Below, piece by piece: positions 31,616 to 39,613 of a DNA stretch of 64,000 nucleotides (its first letter is position 1; every line of letters starts with the position of its first letter). The translations under genes and the position numbers were made by a program. The stretch spans positions 1-64,000 of the forward strand of contig DHHQ01000005.1 in NCBI GenBank assembly GCA_002403375.1, in the 5' to 3' direction. A model generated the notes under the pieces. It was not told the DNA's origin. It was given only the letters and a program-made list of their open reading frames with translations, and did no database searches. The DNA is from Thiobacillus denitrificans (GTDB lineage Bacteria; Pseudomonadota; Gammaproteobacteria; Burkholderiales; Thiobacillaceae).

Positions 31616-32419
31616 ATGAAAATGAAAAGCGTAGCCGCAGCAATCGCGTCGTTGGGCCTTGTTGCTGCAGTATCTACCCCCGCCCATGCCCTGGAGGTGC
31701 TTGACGGTTGGGAGCTCGAGACGACCACCGGGAGCACCGACAATATCGGCCGCCTCAATCTCGTGTCCGGAACTGCCACGGTTGAGCAGGAAGTCGACGG
31801 GACCGGCAACGTTTTTGTCGGGGCCGCGTTCGCGGAGAGTGGCACCATCTACTCCATCAGTTATACGGAGGAGAATGTAGTGGGCGCCGGCGACACCGGG
31901 GCCCCCCAACTCCTGCACACCATGCTGACAATCTCCTTCTTCGACGTTGTGGGTGAAGTCACCGCATTGAATGCGACGGGCGGGTTCGAATATACGTTCA
32001 CGAGCGGTACTTTCAATATCTCCGCTGCTGGTGGGGGAACCGCGACCGGGAGCATTATCGGCATCGGCGGCAATGCAGCGAGCACCGATATTGTGGGCGG
32101 CATCAACGGCGACTCCACAATACTTGCCACCATCCTGAGTACGACGGATATCTTCAATATCTACGACTCCGGTGGTGTCTTGCTCAATGCTGGCTTTGCA
32201 AGCGGTGCTTACTTGTTCGAGGCGGTCACCAACAACAACTTGACCGATCTTCTCGGCACGGGTGCATGCACGTTCGATGCTCAGGCCACTTGCCTGACGT
32301 TCTCCGTGGCTTCGGCGGGCGACGCATATATTGTTCAAGTCCCCGAGCCTGCTACGTTGGGCCTCATCGGCCTCGGCTTGCTTGGCATGGGCTTCGCAGC
32401 GCGTAAGCGTAAGGCTTGA
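31616..32419 (+). CDS. PEP-CTERM surface protein 1
   Basis: This is a 267-residue exported protein with a signal peptide (1-25, ending PAHA) and a C-terminal sorting tail: VPEPATLGLIGLG, a hydrophobic helix and a final ARKRKA basic cluster. Exosortase cleaves after such tails and the protein is linked to the cell surface or extracellular matrix. The body is rich in Gly, Thr and Asn with beta-strand character and has two cysteines near 220-227. An AGAGGAGAGTGAG ribosome site sets the ATG at 31616. A strong terminator follows. Codon use is less GC-biased than in neighbouring genes, typical of rapidly changing surface proteins. Confidence 0.88.
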   Translation: MKMKSVAAAIASLGLVAAVSTPAHALEVLDGWELETTTGSTDNIGRLNLVSGTATVEQEVDGTGNVFVGAAFAESGTIYSISYTEENVVGAGDTGAPQLLHTMLTISFFDVVGEVTALNATGGFEYTFTSGTFNISAAGGGTATGSIIGIGGNAASTDIVGGINGDSTILATILSTTDIFNIYDSGGVLLNAGFASGAYLFEAVTNNNLTDLLGTGACTFDAQATCLTFSVASAGDAYIVQVPEPATLGLIGLGLLGMGFAARKRKA

Positions 32420-32482
32420 TGCCATTGGGGGTAGCCAGGGCCTGAATGCGCTGAGCCGGCGCCCCGAGCCTACCCCCAGGGA

Positions 32483-32516
32483 GGGCCCCGTGGAAACACG
32501 GGGCCCTTTTCTTTTG
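32483..32516 (+). terminator. Terminator after PEP-CTERM gene 1
   Basis: A perfect 10-base stem (GGGCCCCGTG / CACGGGGCCC) with a GAAA tetraloop is followed by TTTTCTTTT. Confidence 0.95.
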
Positions 32517-32760
32517 TCGGTCTCGCTCCTCAGGCCGACCAGGGGTGCATCCTGATACGGCCGGCGCCGAGCAGACGCTTGTCGCCAATTTTTACACTGC
32601 CGGGCGTGCGTCGAGGGGGGGCTTCACTGTTACGGGACGGCTGAATCCGGTAACGCACGTGCCTGGCTTGCTTGATCCGGTGTCGAATTTTCTTACATCG
32701 ACGCTATCCCCTTGAACGGGTGTGTTGGTAAGTGTCTGTTATGTTGGAATAAAAAATGTC

Positions 32761-32776
32761 TGGCATATCGCTTGCT
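32761..32776 (+). promoter_or_regulatory. Sigma-54 (-24/-12) promoter of the second PEP-CTERM gene
   Basis: TGGCATA-TCGC-TTGCT matches the -24 GG and -12 TTGCT elements with exact spacing. Transcription would start near 32787, leaving a leader of about 45 bases before the ATG at 32833. Confidence 0.82.
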
Positions 32777-32832
32777 TTGATATTCAGCGTGCGGTGCCCG
32801 ACATGGTGCGCCGGGAATGTGCGGAGAAAATC

Positions 32833-33975
32833 ATGAAGACCAAATTACGTAACCTTGCCAGCGCGCTGGTGCTTGCAACGGCGGCTTCCGGCGTGGCGAG
32901 CGCGGCGGACTTCGTCCTGCCGACACCGGAAAACAATGTGAACGCGACCTACGGTACGTATCTGGACGCAACGGGTAATCTGAGGGAGGCGATCCTCATG
33001 GACGGCATCCCGATCGCGTTCAAGTACGACGACTTCTGGTCCTATTCCGGGCATATCCTGGATTCGATCCAGACCGTGAATCCGACGCTGATTCCGGTTG
33101 CGGATTTCGGCAACTACGACTTTTCGACCGGCACCGGCGTGATCCTGGTCAATCTCAGCTCCGTCGCCGGTGGTGCAACCAACCCCTTCGGCCTTCAGGA
33201 CCCGGTGGACCTGGGGGGGAATGGCGACAACGTCACGGGATGGACCTGCGAGTGGGGCGGCGATCCTCAGTGGTGCAACATCTACGGGCAGAACCCCGCG
33301 CCCAACTTCAGCTACTCTGACCCGGCCTCCGCGCAAGGGTCGACGAGTACGGTCGGCGAGCTCCTCGCAGCCCTGCAGAGCCTTAATCCGGACTGGACCA
33401 TCCCGGTGCTGTATGCCGACTACAACCAGACCGGCGGCGGCGATTCGCTGTTCATGAGCGCGCAGGTGCGAATCATTGATCCGTCGACCGGCGAAGTCGT
33501 CGGGTTCTGGCAGCTCGACTCGCTGACCAACGACACCTGGGACCAGAACGCGCCGACCTACAACTTCGGCGCCATCACGTTCACCGACGCCGCGACCTGT
33601 GCCTCGATCGGGGCTTGGGACCCGCTGACCGGCAAGGGCTGTGCGGGCGTCACCGACAGCGGCCTGACCTACACCGGTGACCACAACAAGGGGTCGGGCA
33701 AGGCGGACTTCTTGGCCTTCGCGCCCGACATGGATCTGTCGCTGTTCAACCCGAATTTCCTCTGGGTCGCGACGGTCAATCTCGGCTGCACTCCCGTGGG
33801 CGTTCCGGACGGCTTGGCCGATACGAACCAGGGCTGCAACACGAACGGCTGGGAGGAGTTCGGTATCATCGGCGGCGTTGGCCCGAGCCGCGTGCCCGAG
33901 CCTGGAACGCTCGCGCTGCTCGGCCTCGGTCTCGCTGCCGCCGGCCTCGGCATGCGTCGCCGCAGCCGCAAGTAG
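32833..33975 (+). CDS. PEP-CTERM surface protein 2
   Basis: This 380-residue exported protein has a signal peptide (MKTKLRNLASALVLATAASG, cleavage near GVASA) and a C-terminal exosortase tail starting VPEPGTLALLGLG, with a helix and a GMRRRSRK basic end. The middle is acidic and aromatic-rich (DDFWSYSGH, NPAPNFSYSDP) with four or more scattered cysteines, and suggests a secreted beta-rich domain of unknown function. A GCGGAGAAAA ribosome site fixes the start. It has its own sigma-54 promoter and terminator, so it is a single-gene unit. No exosortase gene lies in the window. Confidence 0.88.
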   Translation: MKTKLRNLASALVLATAASGVASAADFVLPTPENNVNATYGTYLDATGNLREAILMDGIPIAFKYDDFWSYSGHILDSIQTVNPTLIPVADFGNYDFSTGTGVILVNLSSVAGGATNPFGLQDPVDLGGNGDNVTGWTCEWGGDPQWCNIYGQNPAPNFSYSDPASAQGSTSTVGELLAALQSLNPDWTIPVLYADYNQTGGGDSLFMSAQVRIIDPSTGEVVGFWQLDSLTNDTWDQNAPTYNFGAITFTDAATCASIGAWDPLTGKGCAGVTDSGLTYTGDHNKGSGKADFLAFAPDMDLSLFNPNFLWVATVNLGCTPVGVPDGLADTNQGCNTNGWEEFGIIGGVGPSRVPEPGTLALLGLGLAAAGLGMRRRSRK

Positions 33976-33996
33976 TCCGGCGCCAGCATCGCCTCG

Positions 33997-34029
33997 ACGG
34001 GCCCGCGTTTGCGGGCCCGTTTTTCTTTT
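33997..34029 (+). terminator. Terminator after PEP-CTERM gene 2
   Basis: A perfect 10-base stem (ACGGGCCCGC / GCGGGCCCGT) with a GTTT loop is followed by TTTTCTTTT. Confidence 0.95.
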
Positions 34030-34381
34030 GGGCGCGATTTCCTTCAGCGTTCTGGCGGGGCGCCAGGGGCGCGTCGGGCGGCGTCTCGGCCGGCAAGCGT
34101 CCGGCCGAAATCCGGCTCGCGCTTCATGCGGCCCACCGTTCTGCTTACATTCGGGGGCGGGCGGAGGTGCCGCGGGTGAATAGGGGGGGCTGAAAGGGTA
34201 GGCATGCTGCCGGGGGCAGGCCGGCGCTGACAACTGGATTGGCCCCGCATGCGTCGGACCGCGCTGTTGCCATCGCCCGGCGCAGTGGCGACCTGGCGGA
34301 TGACGCAAGGGCAGGGAGCGGCAACGGAGCCCCGTGGCACCGAACCACGACGGCGCGTGCTCGCCGGGGCTCGGTCGGCGC
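34030..34381. other. Intergenic region between convergent PEP-CTERM 2 and prsT
   Basis: These 352 bases contain no gene with coding signals. The only structure seen is an 8-base inverted repeat TCGGCCGG/CCGGCCGA near 34087-34109, without a T tract. No prsT terminator was identified. Confidence 0.55.
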
Positions 34382-37150
34382 CTACAGGCTGGCGAGCAGG
34401 GCCTTGGCGGCGTCGATCTCGGCGAATGTCTGGCCGCTCGCGATCGCCGCCTGCAGTTCCTTCTTCGCCTCGGCGTTCTTGCCGCCGCGCGCCAGCGCCA
34501 CGCCGTAGTGGTAACGGATGGTGCCCGACTGCGGCACCCTGCTGGCCGCTTTCGCCAGCAGCGCCGTGGCGCGAGACAGCTCGCCCTGTTCGAGCAGGAT
34601 CCAGCCGAGCGTGTCCTGTACCCCCGGATGGTCGGGGGCGAGCTTCAGCGCCTGCTCGGCTGTGGTCAGCGCGCGGACGTCCTTCTCGCGCTGGTAGAGG
34701 TTGGCGAGGTTGTTCAGCGCCCTGAAACTGCCGGGGTTGGATTTCACGAGCCCCTCGTACAGCGCGATCGCCTCGCGGTTGCGGTGGGCCAGCATGTAGG
34801 CCTCGGCCGCGTAGGCGCGCGCGGCGGTGTCCTCGGGATGGCGTTTAAGCCAGTCGCCGAGCCGCTGGTCGGCGGCCTGGCGGTCGCCCGCGTCCCACAG
34901 GGTGCGATGCAGCCGGATCAGGGCGGCCGCCCCCGCGCCTTTCGCGAGCGCCTGGTCGAGTGCCCTGGCGGCCTCGGGCAGGCGTTTCTGCGCCAGCAGA
35001 ATGCCGGCCTCGCGCTCGAAGCCGACCGGCGAGTCCGGCTGCTGCGCCTGGATCTGGCGGGCGATCCGCAGCGCGGCGTCGGGCCGTTTCTCCGCCAGTT
35101 CGAGGCGCATCAGGGCGTCCTGCGCCTTGAGGAAGTCGGGCTTCAACTGCAGCGCCTTGGTCAGGGACTCGCGCGCCGGACCGGGCTGCTTGCCGGCGAT
35201 CCGGGCGAACGCCAGATGCAGGTGGGCCTCGGGCGAGCGCGGCGCCTTCTTCGTCAGGCTGGCGAAGGTGGTGATGGCGGCGTCGGTGTCGCCAGTCGCC
35301 AGCTGCGTCGTCCCGAGGAGGCCCAGCGCCGGCAGGCTGTCCGGATTGGCGGTGGCCGTCTCGCGCGCCAGCGCGAGCGCCTTCGGGTTTTCCTTCTTAG
35401 CCAGGTGAAGTTGTACCAGGGCGGCGCGCGGCGGGATCGCCCGCGGGTCGGCCTTGGCGGCTTTCTCGAGCCAGGCCAGCTGGTCCTTCTCGTTCTTCTC
35501 CGCGGCGGCGAGTCCGGCCAGCGCCATCATCGCCTTAACGTTGCCCTTGTCCTGCGCGAGGATCGACTCGAACCGCTTGCGTGCCGCTTCGGGCTTCTGG
35601 TCGGCGAGATCCAGCCGGGCAAGATTGGCGGCCGCCGGATAGAAGCGGGGCTCGATCGCCAGCGCCTTTTCCAGCGCCTTGCGCGCGCCGCTCCGGTCCT
35701 CCTTGCCGATGAGCGCCGCGGCGCGCAGGTTATGGGTGACGGGATTGTCGGGCAGCTTCGTTTCGAGCTTGGCGATCGCGTCGAGCGCCTTGTCGTAGTC
35801 CTTGTTCCTGAGGTGCAGCATGACCAGCGCGAGGTCGGCCTGCCCGGCCGTGTCGCTGAGGTCGGCGGCAGCCTCGAGGCCGGCCAGCGCTTCGCCCTCG
35901 TCGCCCGCTGCGAGATGGCCCGCCGCCTGGCGGGTGCGGATCGCGGCGTTTGCCGGGTCGAGCTCGACGGCGCGGTCGAGGTAGTCCATCGCCTGGGCGT
36001 AGTTGCCGCTCCGCAGCTGGGCGTCGCCGGCGATCGCCAGCAGCCGGGCGTCGTCGGGGTGGCGCGCGAGGCCGGTCTTCACAGTGCCGAGCGCGCTCCT
36101 GACGTCACCGCTTTGCAACTGGCTGCCGGCGAGAACCCGGATGGCGAGAAGATTGTCGGGGGCCGCACCGAGCACCTTGCCGGCGTAGCTCATGCTCTGT
36201 TCGTAATGGCCCAGGCCGTAGCTCGCGGCGGCATAGGCGAGCATCGTCGGCAGGTGGTTGGGGGCGACTCGCAGCACTTCCTGAAGCGTCGCGCTTGCCT
36301 TGTCGAGATTCCCCCGCTGTAGCTCGAGGGTGCCGCGGGCGTACATGACCTGCACGGACTTGGCGGCGATCTTCTCCGCGGCGCGGACGGCCGCGTCGGC
36401 ATCGTCGATCTTGCCCTGCTTCAGATGCAGGCTCGCGAGCGCGAGGTGGGCGCGGAACTGATCGGGGTCGTTCGCGAGGATCTGTCCGTAGACGGCGGCG
36501 GCTTCATCGGGCTTGTCGTCGTAGCCGAGAAACGCACCTTTGATGTAGAGCGCATCGATATGCGCGGGATCCTGCTTCAGCGCGCTGTCGACCAGCTGTT
36601 CGGCGCGCTCCGGCTGCCGGTCGATCAGCGCGAGCTTGGCCTGTGCGAGCAGCAGCGACGGGTGCGTGGGGTTGGCCTGCGCGGCCGCCGCGAGCGAGCG
36701 CTCCGCCTCTTCGCGGTTGCCGAGCGACAGCTGGGCCTCGGCGCGCATCACGTGGAGCCTGGCGAGGGAATCGGCGCCCAGCCCGCTGGCGGGGACTTCC
36801 AGGTCGAGGGTCTTCTGCGGCTCGCCCAGCTTGACGTAGATCTCGGCGAGCGCCGGGAGCACCGTCTCGTCTGCAGCACCCAGGCTGCGCGCCCGGCTCA
36901 GCTCCTTCTCGGCGTCGGGGTAGGCGGCGGTTCTGAACAGCACCTCGCCCAGCAGCTGCCGCGCGTCGCGGTTGTCGGGCTGCGCCTGCAGCACCGACTT
37001 CAGCTCGATGACGGCGGCCCGGTAATCGCGCTTCTGTACCAGCTGCTGGGCGTTCTCGAAATGCTGTTCCGGCGTCTTTCCGCATCCTGCCAGCGTCAGC
37101 GCCAGGGCGACGGCGAGTGCCGTGCGGTTGAGGGGGCTAAGCGTGTTCAT
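34382..37150 (-). CDS. prsT: PEP-CTERM system TPR-repeat lipoprotein PrsT
   Basis: This 922-residue predicted lipoprotein has a signal peptide ending in the lipobox LTLAGC (Cys about 23). The rest is a long array of tetratricopeptide repeats, such as HFENAQQLVQKRDYRAAVIE, AVYGQILANDPDQFRAHLAL and ALTTAEQALKLAPDHPGVQD. Length, lipobox and repeat pattern match PrsT, a marker of XrtA/PEP-CTERM loci that is thought to help exopolysaccharide or protein export. It usually lies near prsK and prsR, as here. Three genes on the other strand separate it from prsR. Confidence 0.9.
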   Translation of the reverse strand: MNTLSPLNRTALAVALALTLAGCGKTPEQHFENAQQLVQKRDYRAAVIELKSVLQAQPDNRDARQLLGEVLFRTAAYPDAEKELSRARSLGAADETVLPALAEIYVKLGEPQKTLDLEVPASGLGADSLARLHVMRAEAQLSLGNREEAERSLAAAAQANPTHPSLLLAQAKLALIDRQPERAEQLVDSALKQDPAHIDALYIKGAFLGYDDKPDEAAAVYGQILANDPDQFRAHLALASLHLKQGKIDDADAAVRAAEKIAAKSVQVMYARGTLELQRGNLDKASATLQEVLRVAPNHLPTMLAYAAASYGLGHYEQSMSYAGKVLGAAPDNLLAIRVLAGSQLQSGDVRSALGTVKTGLARHPDDARLLAIAGDAQLRSGNYAQAMDYLDRAVELDPANAAIRTRQAAGHLAAGDEGEALAGLEAAADLSDTAGQADLALVMLHLRNKDYDKALDAIAKLETKLPDNPVTHNLRAAALIGKEDRSGARKALEKALAIEPRFYPAAANLARLDLADQKPEAARKRFESILAQDKGNVKAMMALAGLAAAEKNEKDQLAWLEKAAKADPRAIPPRAALVQLHLAKKENPKALALARETATANPDSLPALGLLGTTQLATGDTDAAITTFASLTKKAPRSPEAHLHLAFARIAGKQPGPARESLTKALQLKPDFLKAQDALMRLELAEKRPDAALRIARQIQAQQPDSPVGFEREAGILLAQKRLPEAARALDQALAKGAGAAALIRLHRTLWDAGDRQAADQRLGDWLKRHPEDTAARAYAAEAYMLAHRNREAIALYEGLVKSNPGSFRALNNLANLYQREKDVRALTTAEQALKLAPDHPGVQDTLGWILLEQGELSRATALLAKAASRVPQSGTIRYHYGVALARGGKNAEAKKELQAAIASGQTFAEIDAAKALLASL

Positions 37151-37325
37151 GTGCGTTCCGTTCCTGCGTGGGGTTGGTGGGCGCCTTGCCGGGCCGACAG
37201 GCGTGTCGTGAGCGCCGCCGCGGAAAGCGTTTCCCGCAGGGATGACTATAGTCCGATGAAAGGGCTTTGCTCATGAGCGAAGTGTTGTATTGTTGGCCGC
37301 GGTGCGGATTAACCGACAGTTTTCC

Positions 37326-38207
37326 ATGCATGCATTCCGAAATGACGCTGTGCGATCCCGGTCACGACGCACGCATCCGGTGTTCGAGCAAATCCTGAGC
37401 CAGCGGTTTCGCGAGACGATCGCGCTGCTGCTGATCGTGCTGTGCGGCCTCGGCCTCGCGGCGCCGGCGCAGGCCGACGAGGCCGCCGATCTCGCGCAGC
37501 GCGTCCACGACCGCCCCAACGGCCGTGACCTCACCACGCTGGGCCGCATGGTGCTGACCGAGAAGGGCCATGAACCGCGCATCCGGGAGATCGTCACCTA
37601 CCGCCTCGACAAGTCGGGCGGGGAGACCGCCAACCTGATCCGCTTCCTCGCGCCCGACGACATCGCCGGAACCGGTCTGCTCAGCGCCGACAAGGCCGAC
37701 GGCAGTACCGACCAGTGGCTCTATCTGCCCGCGCTCGACCGGGTGCGGCGCATTTCCAGCGACCGCAAGGGCGGGCGCTTCGTCGGCTCCGACCTGTATT
37801 TCGAGGACCTGCAGGAGCGCAAGCCGGCCAGGGACCGTCACCGCCTGATCGGCCGGCAGACCGAGAACGGCATCGTCTGCGAGGTGCTCGAGAGCGTTCC
37901 GCTCGATGCCAAGGATTCGGTCTACAGCAAGCGCATCAGCTGGATCGACCCCGACACGGCGATCGCGCAGCGCGTCGACTATTTCGAGAAGGGCGCGGCC
38001 ACCCCGAGCAAACGCTGGCTGCTGCGCGCCAAGAAGCGCAACCAGGGCTACTGGACGCTGACCGACAGCCGCATGATCGACCTCAAGAGCGGCCACGAGA
38101 CGCGCATGGTGGTCGACATGGCCCTGTACGACCAGAAACTGCCTGCGAAGCTGTTCACCTCGCAGGCGCTCGCCGACGAAAGCCTGGAATCGGAGTACCG
38201 CCCGTGA
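37326..38207 (+). CDS. LolA-like outer membrane lipoprotein-sorting protein
   Basis: This protein of about 293 residues has an N-terminal hydrophobic signal segment (LLLIVLCGLGLAAPAQA) and a LolA/LolB-like beta-barrel domain. It fits the outer membrane lipoprotein-sorting family that accompanies RND-type lipid exporters. Typical strings are YLPALDRVRRISSDRKGG, FVGSDLYFEDL and KRISWIDPDT. The start is unsure: the ATG at 37326 gives a long charged leader before the signal segment. The next gene, for a beta-barrel protein, overlaps its stop by four bases, and an RND transporter follows. Together they look like an inner membrane-periplasm-outer membrane lipid transport set (inference). Confidence 0.75.
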   Translation: MHAFRNDAVRSRSRRTHPVFEQILSQRFRETIALLLIVLCGLGLAAPAQADEAADLAQRVHDRPNGRDLTTLGRMVLTEKGHEPRIREIVTYRLDKSGGETANLIRFLAPDDIAGTGLLSADKADGSTDQWLYLPALDRVRRISSDRKGGRFVGSDLYFEDLQERKPARDRHRLIGRQTENGIVCEVLESVPLDAKDSVYSKRISWIDPDTAIAQRVDYFEKGAATPSKRWLLRAKKRNQGYWTLTDSRMIDLKSGHETRMVVDMALYDQKLPAKLFTSQALADESLESEYRP

Positions 38208-39559
38208 AGACACTCTTGCTGACCCTGGGACTCGCGCTCGCCGCCCTTCCTGTTCAGGCCGCCGACGACCTGCCGCCGCCGCGGGCGACGGCAGGAGACG
38301 CCGCCGACGATCTGCCGCCGCCTGCCGCGCGCAGCCGTCCGGCGACCGCGCGCGGCTTCCGGCCGTCGCTCAAGTACGGCGTCGACGACCTGCTGCTGGA
38401 AGCCGGTGCGCTGCCCGATGCGCCCGAGGCCGACAGCTACTCGACGCTGCGCGCGAGCGCCTACGTGCTGTGGCAGCCGAGCCGCGAATGGGAGCTGCGC
38501 GCGGGCGCGCGGCTCGACGGCATGACGCAGCAGGGCGGCTCCGCCGACCACGACGAGCTGCTCGCCGACTACACCGACACCTACGTGCGCTACCGGCGCG
38601 GCGACGCCCGCGTCACGCTGGGCGCGCAGACGATCGTCTGGGGGCGCGCCGACGAGATTCCGCTGGCCGACCGCGTCAGCCGCGTCGACCTCACGCGCTT
38701 CGTGCTCGACGACCTGCCCGACCGCCGCCGGGCGCAGCTCGCCGCGCGCTGGGAGCAGGGCTTCGGCGACTACAAGCTCGACGCGGTGTGGCTGCCGCTG
38801 TTCCGCGCCGCGCAACTGCCGGATTCGGCCAGCGTCTGGAGTCCGATGAACCTGCGCTCGGGCGAGATCATCGGCATCGCCCCCAGCCCGGCGCTCGCCG
38901 CCTTCGTGGGGAGCGCCCGCATCGACGAGGACGAGCACGGCAGCGGCGGGGGTGCCGTTCGCCTGACGCGCACCGGCGAGCCGTTCGACTTCGGCGTCAC
39001 GCTGGCGCGCACCCGGCAGTCGCTGCCGTATTACCGGGTCGGGCTCGCCGACGCGACGCTGACCGCGGTCCATCCCTTCAACAGCTTCGCCGGTGCCGAC
39101 TTCGAGCTGGTGCGGGGCGGCGTCACCTGGCGGATGGAGCTCGGCTACACCGACGGCGTGCCGGTGACGCTCGCCAGCACCGCGATGGACAGCACCCAGG
39201 CGCTCGACTGGATCGGCGCGCTGGAATTCTTCCCCGGCGGCGGCGATACCCGGGTCAACCTGCAGCTCGCCGCCCACGCGCTGCAGACCGACCGCAGCAT
39301 CCTCGAGCTGAAGGAGTACTACGGCGCCAACGGCGAGATCGAGACGAGCTTCGGGCAGGGACGCTGGAAAGCCGGCGCGCGTTTCTCCGTCGGGCTGAAC
39401 GTCGACGACGTCTACCTCGGTCCTAAGCTGAGCTACGTCGGCTGGGAGCCGCACGAGCTGTACCTCGCGGCCCACTATTTCGACGGCGAGGCACGCACCC
39501 TCGGCGGCTTCCACGAGGATCACTCGCTGGTCACGCTGGGCCTGCGCACCCGGTTCTGA
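38204..39559 (+). CDS. Predicted outer membrane beta-barrel protein
   Basis: This 451-residue exported protein starts at a GTG overlapping the upstream stop (GTGA). It has a signal peptide (KTLLLTLGLALAALPVQA) followed by a duplicated Ala-Asp-Asp-Leu-Pro-Pro-Pro segment. The rest shows alternating hydrophobic strands (WELRAGARLDG, ARVTLGAQTIVWGRADEIP, YLGPKLSYVGW) and ends with LVTLGLRTRF, whose terminal phenylalanine is typical of BamA-assembled barrels. DUF1302-like proteins occupy this position in comparable loci. It is likely the outer membrane partner of the RND transporter encoded next. Confidence 0.72.
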   Translation: MKTLLLTLGLALAALPVQAADDLPPPRATAGDAADDLPPPAARSRPATARGFRPSLKYGVDDLLLEAGALPDAPEADSYSTLRASAYVLWQPSREWELRAGARLDGMTQQGGSADHDELLADYTDTYVRYRRGDARVTLGAQTIVWGRADEIPLADRVSRVDLTRFVLDDLPDRRRAQLAARWEQGFGDYKLDAVWLPLFRAAQLPDSASVWSPMNLRSGEIIGIAPSPALAAFVGSARIDEDEHGSGGGAVRLTRTGEPFDFGVTLARTRQSLPYYRVGLADATLTAVHPFNSFAGADFELVRGGVTWRMELGYTDGVPVTLASTAMDSTQALDWIGALEFFPGGGDTRVNLQLAAHALQTDRSILELKEYYGANGEIETSFGQGRWKAGARFSVGLNVDDVYLGPKLSYVGWEPHELYLAAHYFDGEARTLGGFHEDHSLVTLGLRTRF

Positions 39560-39613
39560 CCGGATGCCGCCGTGGCCGTGTTCCTGCAGCAGCGAAGCAG
39601 GCCCGCCTGAACG

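Larger units (their letters stand above)
32420..32832 (+). other. Intergenic region between the two PEP-CTERM genes
   Basis: These 413 bases carry no gene. They hold the terminator of the first gene, an AT-richer stretch and the sigma-54 promoter of the second gene. Longer in-frame upstream starts for the second gene would run through that promoter and were discarded. Confidence 0.7.

Noticed and set aside
32722..32832. Longer N-terminus for PEP-CTERM protein 2 starting at 32722
   Set aside because: It would translate through the sigma-54 promoter and place the signal peptide 37 residues inside the protein. The ATG at 32833 has a good ribosome site.
34030..34381. A small gene or RNA between PEP-CTERM 2 and prsT
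   Set aside because: Only short biased frames and one hairpin without a T tract are present; no ribosome site with a credible protein was seen.
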